A stretch of 64,000 nucleotides of DNA from Eshraghiella sp051880035 (GTDB taxonomy: Bacteria > Bacillota > Clostridia > Lachnospirales > Lachnospiraceae), in assembly GCA_051880035.1 (NCBI GenBank), contig JBJENE010000057.1, forward strand, positions 29,532-93,531. The letters run 5' to 3'. Below, piece by piece: positions 38,229 through 46,360 of the stretch. The position numbers and the translations under genes were made by a program. The notes under the pieces are model-generated. The model was not told where the DNA came from. It saw nothing but the letters and a program-made list of their open reading frames with translations, and searched no databases. Position 1 is the first letter of the stretch. Each line of letters starts with the position of its first letter.

Positions 38229-38257
38229 TAGACTTCCCTGTTCTTCTTATATATAAT
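38229..38257 (+). promoter_or_regulatory. Promoter of the GH31 gene
   Basis: TAGACT (38229-38234) and TATAAT (38252-38257) are 17 bp apart on the plus strand, about 90 bp before the GH31 start codon. The weak -35 suggests activation. Confidence 0.6.
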
Positions 38258-38348
38258 ATAATAGTCTAACAAGGTCCGTTTGGACTTTTGGGTCATAAAA
38301 ACCAATAAAATATTATTATATATGCCGTTTTGGCAGAATGGAGGAACA

Positions 38349-40640
38349 ATGAAATTCAGTAATGGATGCTGGCTTCAGAAAGAAGGATGCGAATGTTTTT
38401 CACCGCAGGAAGTGTATTACACCACTGTTGAAGAACGCAAAGTTACATTATGTGCCCCTACTATTCATATTGTAACAAGAGGAGATACCCTCGGAAGTAT
38501 TAACCTTACAATAATGGTTACTTCTCCTATGCCGGGAGTTATCAGGGTGCAGACTGCCCATCATCTCGGAAGAATTCACAAGGGTCCTGAATTTGAGCTT
38601 AATATGGGAGAGGGATGTGCTCTTGAGGTAGTTGATAATGATGATATGATTTCAATTACAAGCGGAAGCCTTACTCTTGAAATTACCAAAAACCCTTGGT
38701 CCATGACATATAAGAGAAATGGAGAAGTACTTACAAAGAGCGGCCGCAAAGACCTGGCCCTTATGAAAACCGACTGGAAGGGACTTGCTTATGACAAGGG
38801 AGATGATAAGGACACATACATCCGTCAGCAGCTGGGTCTTTCTGTAGGTGAGCTTATATATGGCCTCGGTGAACACTTTACACCGTTTGCCAAGAACGGC
38901 CAGTCAGTTGAAATCTGGAACGCCGACGGCGGTACAAGCACGGAGCAGTCATATAAGAACATTCCGTTCTTCGTATCCAACAAAGGATATGGTGTTCTTG
39001 TTAATCATCCTGAGAAGGTTGAATTTGAAATCGGTACGGAAATGGTTACCAAGACAGAGTTCTCTGTTCCGGGAGATTATCTTGACTATTTCCTTTTTGA
39101 CGGTCCTACAATGAAGGATGTTCTTATGAAATATACAGACCTGACAGGAAAGCCTTCGCTTCCTGCACCTTGGACTTTCGGTCTTTGGCTTTCAACATCG
39201 TTTACAACCAACTATGACGAAGATACGGTCATGAGTTTTGTTAACGGTATGCTTGACAGAGGAATTCCTTTGAGAACATTCCATTTTGACTGTTTCTGGA
39301 TGAAAGAATTCCACTGGTCAAATTTCCTGTGGGATGACAGAGTTTTCCCTGATCCTGCCGGAATGCTTCAGCGAATTAAGGCAAAGGGTCTTAATATATG
39401 CGTATGGATTAACTCATATATAGGACAGGAATCAGTTCTTTTCAAAGAAGGCTGTGAAAAGGGATATTTCATTCATCGTACCAACGGCGATACATGGCAG
39501 TGGGATATGTGGCAGCCGGGTATGGCAATCGTTGACTTCACCAATCCGGAAGCATGTAAGTGGTTCCAGAGCAAGTTAGAGGTTCTTCTTGACATGGGAG
39601 TTGACTGTTTCAAGACAGACTTCGGTGAAAGAATTCCTACTGAGGATGTTGTATATTACGATGGTTCCGACCCTAAGAAAATGCACAATTATTATACATA
39701 TCTTTACAACAAATGTGTATATGAACTTCTCGAAAGAAAGCGCGGTAAGGGACAGGCTGTTTTATTTGCCCGTTCTGCTACGGTTGGCGGACAGAAGTTC
39801 CCTGTACACTGGGGCGGTGACTGCTGGTCAGATTATGAATCAATGGAAGAAAGCTTAAGAGGCGGATTGTCATTATGTATGTCAGGTTTCGGATACTGGA
39901 GCCATGATATCGGAGGATTTGAGAACACCTCAACTCCTGATGTATACAAGAGATGGGCTGCTTTCGGTCTTCTCTCTTCTCATTCAAGACTCCACGGCAG
40001 CTCTTCTTACAGAGTTCCTTGGGCTTATGATGATGAGGCAGTTGATGTTGTCAGAACATTTACATGTCTTAAAGCAGCATTAATGCCATATCTCTACAGA
40101 AATGCAATTTATACTTCCAAGACAGGTGTTCCTATGATGAGAAGTATGGTACTTGAATTCCCTAAGGATAAGAATACCTCTTACCTGGATAAACAGTATA
40201 TGTTAGGTGACTCACTTCTCGTTGCTCCTATATTTAATGACAGAAGCATTGCAGAGTTCTATCTGCCGGAAGGAACCTGGACCAACTACTTTACCGGAGA
40301 GACATATCAGGGAGGCAAGTGGTACACAGAAGATTGTGATTACCTTCACATTCCGCTTATGGCAAGGGAAAACAGTATTGTGGCAGTTAATAACGATGCT
40401 AAAGGTCCTGACTATGATTACTCCAAGAATCTTACATTCCGCGTATTCGGTCTTACCGATAAAGCCGAGACTACAGTATATAATATGGACTGCTCTGTAG
40501 CCGCTCATATCAGTGTAGTTAAGGAAGGTAATAATGTAACCGTTACAGTTGAATGCCAGAATCCTTGCAGAGTCGAGCTTGTAGGTCTTTCTACCACCCT
40601 TGAATGCCCGGGAAGCATGACCCAGACAATTACACTTTAA
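38349..40640 (+). CDS. GH31 alpha-xylosidase (YicI-like)
   Basis: Intracellular retaining alpha-glycosidase of 763 residues, close to E. coli YicI (772). An N-terminal beta-sandwich (1-240) carries YGLGEHFTPFAKNGQSVEIW. The catalytic barrel has nucleophile Asp424 in CFKTDFGERIP and acid/base Asp491 in VHWGGDCWSDY, and C-terminal beta domains follow. KTDFGE with the downstream WGGD spacing follows the alpha-xylosidase branch rather than alpha-glucosidases (usually DMNE). The ATG at 38349 follows GAGGAACA; the frame extends 23 codons upstream without a site. No signal peptide. It would remove the xylose side chains of imported xyloglucan oligosaccharides. It is monocistronic and divergent from the YesM kinase. 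Confidence 0.93.
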   Translation: MKFSNGCWLQKEGCECFSPQEVYYTTVEERKVTLCAPTIHIVTRGDTLGSINLTIMVTSPMPGVIRVQTAHHLGRIHKGPEFELNMGEGCALEVVDNDDMISITSGSLTLEITKNPWSMTYKRNGEVLTKSGRKDLALMKTDWKGLAYDKGDDKDTYIRQQLGLSVGELIYGLGEHFTPFAKNGQSVEIWNADGGTSTEQSYKNIPFFVSNKGYGVLVNHPEKVEFEIGTEMVTKTEFSVPGDYLDYFLFDGPTMKDVLMKYTDLTGKPSLPAPWTFGLWLSTSFTTNYDEDTVMSFVNGMLDRGIPLRTFHFDCFWMKEFHWSNFLWDDRVFPDPAGMLQRIKAKGLNICVWINSYIGQESVLFKEGCEKGYFIHRTNGDTWQWDMWQPGMAIVDFTNPEACKWFQSKLEVLLDMGVDCFKTDFGERIPTEDVVYYDGSDPKKMHNYYTYLYNKCVYELLERKRGKGQAVLFARSATVGGQKFPVHWGGDCWSDYESMEESLRGGLSLCMSGFGYWSHDIGGFENTSTPDVYKRWAAFGLLSSHSRLHGSSSYRVPWAYDDEAVDVVRTFTCLKAALMPYLYRNAIYTSKTGVPMMRSMVLEFPKDKNTSYLDKQYMLGDSLLVAPIFNDRSIAEFYLPEGTWTNYFTGETYQGGKWYTEDCDYLHIPLMARENSIVAVNNDAKGPDYDYSKNLTFRVFGLTDKAETTVYNMDCSVAAHISVVKEGNNVTVTVECQNPCRVELVGLSTTLECPGSMTQTITL

Positions 40641-40654
40641 TTACAAATACAAAG

Positions 40655-40687
40655 TACCCCTGCCACCGTTTTGGGGAGGCAGGGGTA
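40655..40687. terminator. Shared terminator between convergent GH31 and MFS genes
   Basis: TACCCCTGCC (40655-40664) pairs perfectly with GGCAGGGGTA (40678-40687). It lies between convergent genes; the downstream sequence is AT-rich on both sides but has no long T-run. Confidence 0.75.
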
Positions 40688-40690
40688 TAA

Positions 40691-41839
40691 TTATTTCTGT
40701 TTCTTTCTTTTGATAAATATATTAACTATGCACACTCCGACCATAACATACATAACTACGGCTACAGCCTTCATTCCCGCAGAAATTCCGATGCTGTCGG
40801 TAAGCTTTCCTACCACCATGGGCAGAATGGCTGAGCCTGCACATCCTACGGCAAACATAATTCCGCCTGAAATTCCTTTTCCTTTAATAAACTCATCTGC
40901 ATTTTCTGCATTAACCGGTGAAATGGCACCCATAAAAAGAGCCATTACAACCATTATAATAATTCCCGCAATTCCCCGGTCTGCAAAAATAAGCATTGTA
41001 AGTCCCGCCGCAAATCCAATCCACTGAATAGTCAGAAGGATTTCCCGTTTCATTTTTTTTAAGAAGGCTCCGGTAAAAATTCTTACAAAAATAATTATCA
41101 GCCAGTATACCGAAAACATTGTTTCGGCAAGCTTTAAAGGCAGGAGTCCTGTTTCACTGAGATAGGTAACTATCCAGGAATTAATGGAAACCTCAACTCC
41201 GATGTATCCGAAATAAAGGAGCAGGCAGACATAATATCTTACATTGGTCAAAAATTTAAAATCTTTCCCTGTCAGCGGTTCCCTTTTTTCGTTTTGGGAT
41301 TCCACGGCCTTTCCTTTGGCTCCAAGAAATCCTGCAAATGCAAGAATTGATGCAAAAGCAACAACAAGTACCGCTATTTTCCACGACAGCCCCAGTCCCG
41401 TAACCAGAACCACAAAGAACGGCCCCAAAAACGAACCTATGGCGTAGCAGGTATAGAGAACGCTTATTCCTCCGCCTTCTGAATCTTCCATCATAATTAT
41501 ATTCAGAATATTATTACAAAGTCCCCAGCCCAGTCCCGTAAGGACAAAAAGAACATATAAAACAGCGGGATTCCCCGTCAGGGCAATTCCTCCAAATCCC
41601 ACAGCAAACAAAAGCGGGAACAGAAGAAGTGATTTTTTACGCCCAATAAGCTGTATTATAAATCCGCTTAGGAACACCATGACAAGATTTCCTATTGACT
41701 GGGCTGCAACCATTTTGCCTGCTGCCGTATATGTTATTCCGTAATCACTTACCAGGTAACTTATTATTGTTCCGGTCATTACCGCAAGCATTCCGTTTAC
41801 CAGGAAAGAGAAATATCCCGTAAGTCGTATTCTTTTCAT
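40691..41839 (-). CDS. MFS transporter (sugar-permease-like)
   Basis: Major facilitator of 382 residues with twelve predicted helices. Conserved loop motifs are visible after helix 2 (GFIIQLIGRKKSLLL) and in the middle (LKKMKREILL). The N-terminal YFSFLVNGMLAVMTGTIISYLV and the helix-4 region GLGWGLCNNILNIIMME resemble the FucP/fucose-permease-like branch, so a monosaccharide such as fucose or xylose is possible; this is weak. TTGGAGATAAA precedes the ATG. Its place at the edge of the glycan locus, sharing a terminator with the xylosidase, fits sugar uptake or efflux, but an unrelated role cannot be excluded. Confidence 0.78.
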   Translation of the reverse strand: MKRIRLTGYFSFLVNGMLAVMTGTIISYLVSDYGITYTAAGKMVAAQSIGNLVMVFLSGFIIQLIGRKKSLLLFPLLFAVGFGGIALTGNPAVLYVLFVLTGLGWGLCNNILNIIMMEDSEGGGISVLYTCYAIGSFLGPFFVVLVTGLGLSWKIAVLVVAFASILAFAGFLGAKGKAVESQNEKREPLTGKDFKFLTNVRYYVCLLLYFGYIGVEVSINSWIVTYLSETGLLPLKLAETMFSVYWLIIIFVRIFTGAFLKKMKREILLTIQWIGFAAGLTMLIFADRGIAGIIIMVVMALFMGAISPVNAENADEFIKGKGISGGIMFAVGCAGSAILPMVVGKLTDSIGISAGMKAVAVVMYVMVGVCIVNIFIKRKKQK

Positions 41840-41902
41840 TTTATCTCCAACTCGTATGTTTTATTGTGAAATTATTCACGAATGATAGTATATCAGAGTT
41901 TT

Positions 41903-42511
41903 TTATTTATGCAAAAGTTTTTTTCGCCGATGGGACATTATTTTGCAGAAAATCACGGCTGCCAGTGTGCTTATCGTAGTGGCGATGAGTCCCGGCAGTA
42001 CAATGGCAGCAGGATTCACACTTCCGTATTGGGCTCGATAAGCAATTATATTAACCGGAATAAGCTGGATTGATGATATATTTATAATTAAAAAAGTACA
42101 CATTTCATCCGAGGCAAATTTAGATTCTTCACCATGTCTCTCTTTTTCCAGATTGGCAAGTTCTTTCATTGCATTAAGCCCGGCAGGCGTAGCCGCCCAG
42201 CCAAGTCCCAGAAAATTGGCAATAAAATTCACCGTAATATGTCCTCTTGCCGGATGATTTTTCGGAATATTTGGAAAAAGAAAGTTAATCAGTGGCGAAA
42301 TGCCTTTTTGCATTTTATCGATAATACCGGATTTCTCGGCTATTTTCATTACTCCGGTCCAAAGCGATATTACCCCAAGCATTGTTATACAAAGTGATAC
42401 CGCTTCTCCTCCGCCTTCAATAATACTGTTACCCACTGCCTCTATATTTCCGGTAGCGGTTCCGTAAACTATTCCTGCAAGAATCATGAATGCCCAGAGA
42501 TAATTTAACAT
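41903..42511 (-). CDS. spmA: Spore maturation protein A
   Basis: Membrane protein of 202 residues (family about 196) in the nucleoside-recognition (Gate) family, acting with SpmB in spore core dehydration. Conserved features: MLNYLWAFMILAGIVYG at the N-terminus, GEAVSLCITMLGVISLWTG, NHPARGHITVNFIANFLGLG and the C-terminal SSIQLIPVNIIAYRAQYGS. I start at the ATG at 42511 because GGGG lies seven bases upstream and it is the family start; a frame 26 codons longer runs into the upstream gene's terminator. In most spore formers spmA and spmB are adjacent; here spmB lies 30 kb away. Confidence 0.94.
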   Translation of the reverse strand: MLNYLWAFMILAGIVYGTATGNIEAVGNSIIEGGGEAVSLCITMLGVISLWTGVMKIAEKSGIIDKMQKGISPLINFLFPNIPKNHPARGHITVNFIANFLGLGWAATPAGLNAMKELANLEKERHGEESKFASDEMCTFLIINISSIQLIPVNIIAYRAQYGSVNPAAIVLPGLIATTISTLAAVIFCKIMSHRRKKLLHK

Positions 42512-42569
42512 ATAATTTCCCCTGCATAATCTCATTATCATATTATGCAGGTACAGAAAGTAAGATACC

Positions 42570-42600
42570 AAAAAAACCGGCCACCTCAATGAGGTGACCG
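42570..42600 (-). terminator. Terminator of the 389-residue surface protein gene
   Basis: On the minus strand CGGTCACCTCA pairs with TGAGGTGGCCG (one G-U pair) around a tight loop, followed by TTTTTTT (42576-42570), 38 bp after the stop codon. Confidence 0.92.
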
Positions 42601-42637
42601 ATTATATTATTAATATTTAATTATTCAGAGAAGAAAA

Positions 42638-43807
42638 TTATCTTTCTTCAACTTTCTTTCTTCCTGCCAATACAACTGCTGCACATGCTGCAACTGCACC
42701 AACAATGATTAATGCATATGCTGTTGTATGAGATGAAGAGCTACCTGCTCCCGGGTTATCGTTAGCAGTTGTTGTCTCTTCTGTTGTATCTGCCGGTGTT
42801 GTCTCTTCTTCAGCATCTTCTGCATCACCGATTTCGAACTGAATCATTGCCTGTGTAACCTGAAGGTCTGCAAGGTCAAGACCTGTCTTGTCACCAATGT
42901 TCATTGTATCTTTGTCCGCTGCCCACTGATTGTAGAATGAAGCATCGACAATAAGTGTATCTGTTACACCTTTAGAGCTAATCTGTGTCCAGAGTGATGG
43001 AATCTCATAATCTTCGCCATTTAACTGGATTTGAAGGAATTTAACACCTTTGCCTTCGAATGTAGGAGCATCACCCTTCTGCTTGATGTACATTGTTCCC
43101 CACTGTCCTGCTGAAAGTGCAGCGCCCTGGAAAGCAATAGTATATACACCGTCACCGTTTACTTCAACATAATCAGCTTCAACGCCACCGATATATAATG
43201 CGATTTCGGCAACATCTCCGTCACCCGTTTCTCCGTCACCCGTTTCATCGTCTTCGTTCGGTGTCTCCTCAACGGCATCAGGATCTGCATAGAACTCAAT
43301 AAGCTCTGTTGTTGCATTATACATGAACTTTGCACTTGCTGAAGTCATAATGTCTGTATCTACATTATCACCATAAATAAATCCCCAGATGTTGGCTGTT
43401 CCGTTCTCCCAATCACTGGCAAGCTTTAATACCTTATTATATGTGGTAAATACATATGTACCGTTAACAGTTACCTTGGTAACTGTAGCTTCAACAGGGG
43501 AATCTGCCACCTGTGGGAAATATCCCATATTCTGGATTCCTTCTGCAAGTGAGTAGTTAACAGTTACAGAGTATGCTCCGTCACCATCTACATCGATAGG
43601 AACATTCTGACTTCCGTCATTCCATACAATCTGTGTTTCAGTAGTTAATCCGGAAACATCAAATTCCCACTTAACTGAAGTAATTGTGGTCTTAGTTACA
43701 GCTGCCTTTGCTTCTTTGCCTTTGATTAATGAGATTCCTGCAAATGCAACAGCAAATATCATTGTGCATGCTACAACTTTTGCAAGAATTTTTTTGATTT
43801 TTTTCAT
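42638..43807 (-). CDS. Membrane-anchored surface protein with two putative glycan-binding modules
   Basis: Secreted protein of 389 residues. A signal peptide (about 1-36, ending AKA) precedes two related beta-rich modules: module 1 (about 38-180; IDVDGDGAYSVTVNYSL, then TVNGTYVFTTYNKVLKL) and module 2 (about 200-335; EVNGDGVYTIAFQGAAL, then LQIQLNGEDYEIPSLW). They are joined by an acidic linker with a GDGETGDG repeat. A Thr/Glu-rich stalk and a C-terminal helix ending GRKKVEER follow. The pattern VxGxGxYT, then a strand with xVxVNGxxY, also occurs in the GH5 C-terminus and the 34517 protein. The ATG at 43807 follows GGGAGGAAAAGC. Likely a surface glycan-binding protein; inference only. The promoter has the paired boxes. 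Confidence 0.75.
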   Translation of the reverse strand: MKKIKKILAKVVACTMIFAVAFAGISLIKGKEAKAAVTKTTITSVKWEFDVSGLTTETQIVWNDGSQNVPIDVDGDGAYSVTVNYSLAEGIQNMGYFPQVADSPVEATVTKVTVNGTYVFTTYNKVLKLASDWENGTANIWGFIYGDNVDTDIMTSASAKFMYNATTELIEFYADPDAVEETPNEDDETGDGETGDGDVAEIALYIGGVEADYVEVNGDGVYTIAFQGAALSAGQWGTMYIKQKGDAPTFEGKGVKFLQIQLNGEDYEIPSLWTQISSKGVTDTLIVDASFYNQWAADKDTMNIGDKTGLDLADLQVTQAMIQFEIGDAEDAEEETTPADTTEETTTANDNPGAGSSSSHTTAYALIIVGAVAACAAVVLAGRKKVEER

Positions 43808-43863
43808 TGCTTTTCCTCCCATTTTTTATTTGCAATTTTTTTAAGAAAAAAATACATGCTTAT

Positions 43864-43932
43864 ATTTTAGTATTCTGTTTTATATTAATATACCGTACTT
43901 TTTAGACATATGATACAGCACTTTTTAGACAT
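43864..43932 (-). promoter_or_regulatory. Activator-type promoter: two direct-repeat boxes and -10 (surface protein regulon)
   Basis: On the minus strand ATGTCTAAAAAGT starts at 43932 and at 43909 (23 bp apart; the second is preceded by TGTATCAT). TAAAAT occupies 43869-43864, 40 bp after the second box. The boxes and spacings match those at 35428-35500. Confidence 0.75.
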
Positions 43933-43944
43933 TGTCTTATATGA

Positions 43945-46218
43945 TTATTTTTCTCTGTAATAATTAATGAGACAGCCGTCCAGAATAATCTGTCTTTCGT
44001 CATCCGTAAGCGGATCCATACGAAGTTCGAACTCCTTCATGTCCTTATTGACCACATATGCTTTCATAGTACCGGCTTTAGCCCTGACTGCATCTGCAAT
44101 TCCCGGAATGAAGATGTAGTCCCCGTTAGCAAAAGGAAGTTCTCCCTTGTCGATAAGGAACGGAAGCATTCCCCAGTTAATCAGGTTGCTTCTGTATCTC
44201 TTGGTAGCATATTCATTGGCAATGTTAGCCCAGCCGCCAAGTACCTTCTGACATGATGCCGCCTGCTCTCTGGCAGATCCGTCACCCGGCTTAACGGCAA
44301 AAATTGTACTGCCCACACCGGTGTTTTCCTTATTAACATCAAAGCTTTCTTTAATCTTATGCATTATGTCATGTATTTCAGGAAGGGCTTCTCCCATACA
44401 TTTTCCGGCTTCTCTTGCCTTCTCTGCTTTCTGAACTTCTTTGGCTCTCGCTACATACATAGGGTCTTTTCTTGAAAGAGCAAATTCAGCAAGTCCCAAA
44501 GGATTTGAACGGAAAGATGAAGTCTCACCGGAAGGAATCAGCTCATCGGTAGTGGTTACAGGATCATGAATCTCAGAAACAACTTTAATAATAAGGTTTT
44601 CCGGTAACGCCACCATCGGAGGCCAGTCCTTAATATTCGGTCCGAATTTAATTTCCTGGGTCGGATCGGCTACTCCCTTACTGTCAAATACCCTGTTGGC
44701 ATAGATTGTACTGTCAAAATGATATTTAGGACCTGTATATTCAACATCAATATCAGCTGCAGAGGTAAGGAAACCTTTATTGGCTGCGGTGGCTGCGATT
44801 GAGCGGGCATCCATAAGTGCAACTGACGCAACCTGTCCGTTCTGAAGCTTGGAGCCTTCGCGGTTCGGGAAGTTACGGGTTGAGTGTCTGATAGAAAATG
44901 CATTGTTGGCAGGAGTATCTCCGGCTCCGAAGCAAGGTCCGCAGAATGCAGTTTTAACGATTGCACCTGTAGCCATAAGGTCGGCAAGTCTTCCGTTACG
45001 GGCAAGCTCCACATAAATCGGTGTGCTGGCAGGATATACGCTTAGCGTAAACTCATCCGCACCAATTGATTTGCCTTTAAGTATGTCTGCTGCCGCACAG
45101 ATATTTTCAAAGCCGCCGCCGGCACATCCTGCGATAATACCCTGGTCAACATAAAGTCTGCCATTAATAATTTTGTCTGTAAGATGGAAATCTACTTCCT
45201 GTCCGAGGCTTACTTTTGCCTTTTCTTCACAATCATGAAGAATGTCGGAAAGGTTTGCATTAAGTTCTTCTATTGTATAAGTGTTGCTTGGATGGAAAGG
45301 CATGGCAATCATAGGTTTAATCTTGTCAAGCTCAACACATACAACACCGTCATAATATGCCACATTTCCCGGAGTAAGTTCTTTATAGCACGCTTCCCTT
45401 CCGTGGATGTCATAGAATTCATGTATTTTCTCATCTGTCTGCCATACGGATGAAAGGCAGGTTGTCTCGGTGGTCATTACATCCACACCGATTCTGAAAT
45501 CCGCACTTAAGCCGGCAACACCCGGTCCTACGAATTCCATTACTTTATTCTTAACATAGCCGTTAGCGAATACTGCACCGATTATGGCAAGGGCCACATC
45601 CTGAGGGCCTACTCCCTTGGCAGGAGTTCCTGTCATATAGATTGCTACAACACCCGGTCTGTCAATATCATATGTTTTATTAAGAAGCTGCTTAACAAGC
45701 TCCGGTCCGCCTTCTCCCACTGCCATTGTTCCCAATGCTCCGTAACGGGTATGGCTGTCGGAGCCGAGTATCATTTTACCGCTCTCGGCCAACATTTCCC
45801 TGGCAAACTGGTGGATTACCGCCTGATGAGGAGGAACATAAATTCCACCGTACCTTTTGGCACATGTAAGTCCGTACATATGGTCATCTTCGTTAATTGT
45901 GCCACCTACCGCACAAAGGCTGTTGTGGCAGTTGGTAAGTACATACGGAATAGGAAATTTCTCAAGTCCGCTTGCCCTTGCCGTCTGGATAATACCAACA
46001 AAAGTAATATCGTGTGATGTTAATTTATCGAATTTAATCTGCAGCTTGTCCATATTGCCTGAAACATTGTGTTCTTTAAGAATGCCGTAGGCAATTGTGT
46101 TCTTTGCCGCATCCTCTTTGGATACAACGGCTCCCGTACGGGCTTTAAGAGCTTCTTCATCATATACAAGCTCTGTTCCGTTAAGAAGATACGCGCCGCC
46201 TTTACTTAATGTAATCAT
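43945..46218 (-). CDS. Aconitase-family hydratase (YbhJ-like)
   Basis: Iron-sulfur hydro-lyase of the aconitase superfamily, 757 residues, closer in pattern to the YbhJ-like hydratases than to AcnA/AcnB. Landmarks are GSDSHTRYGALGTMAVGEGG (conserved aconitase Ser-His-Thr motif), GCAGGGFEN and FCGPCFGAGDTPANN for the cluster cysteines, and HSTRNFPNREGSK with the substrate arginine. The C-terminal swivel domain holds YATKRYRSNLINWGMLPF. The ATG at 46218 follows AGGAGAATAAAT; a frame nine codons longer has no site. Citrate synthase at 56574 would supply citrate, so an aconitase role in 2-oxoglutarate/glutamate synthesis is likely, but a related hydroxyacid substrate is possible. It has its own promoter (46256-46284). 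Confidence 0.85.
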   Translation of the reverse strand: MITLSKGGAYLLNGTELVYDEEALKARTGAVVSKEDAAKNTIAYGILKEHNVSGNMDKLQIKFDKLTSHDITFVGIIQTARASGLEKFPIPYVLTNCHNSLCAVGGTINEDDHMYGLTCAKRYGGIYVPPHQAVIHQFAREMLAESGKMILGSDSHTRYGALGTMAVGEGGPELVKQLLNKTYDIDRPGVVAIYMTGTPAKGVGPQDVALAIIGAVFANGYVKNKVMEFVGPGVAGLSADFRIGVDVMTTETTCLSSVWQTDEKIHEFYDIHGREACYKELTPGNVAYYDGVVCVELDKIKPMIAMPFHPSNTYTIEELNANLSDILHDCEEKAKVSLGQEVDFHLTDKIINGRLYVDQGIIAGCAGGGFENICAAADILKGKSIGADEFTLSVYPASTPIYVELARNGRLADLMATGAIVKTAFCGPCFGAGDTPANNAFSIRHSTRNFPNREGSKLQNGQVASVALMDARSIAATAANKGFLTSAADIDVEYTGPKYHFDSTIYANRVFDSKGVADPTQEIKFGPNIKDWPPMVALPENLIIKVVSEIHDPVTTTDELIPSGETSSFRSNPLGLAEFALSRKDPMYVARAKEVQKAEKAREAGKCMGEALPEIHDIMHKIKESFDVNKENTGVGSTIFAVKPGDGSAREQAASCQKVLGGWANIANEYATKRYRSNLINWGMLPFLIDKGELPFANGDYIFIPGIADAVRAKAGTMKAYVVNKDMKEFELRMDPLTDDERQIILDGCLINYYREK

Positions 46219-46255
46219 ATTTATTCTCCTTCCTGATTTCTGCATGTCAGGTATA

Positions 46256-46284
46256 ATTTTATAACAGTACCGCTAAAAAATCAA
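46256..46284 (-). promoter_or_regulatory. Promoter of the aconitase-family gene
   Basis: On the minus strand TTGATT (46284-46279) and TAAAAT (46261-46256) are 17 bp apart, about 40 bp before the start codon. Confidence 0.6.
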
Positions 46285-46360
46285 TGCTCATAACTATTAT
46301 AACTTAAAGAATTGTGCTATAATCTGTTTATATTCTACTTCTTAATCAGGGAGGAATTTT

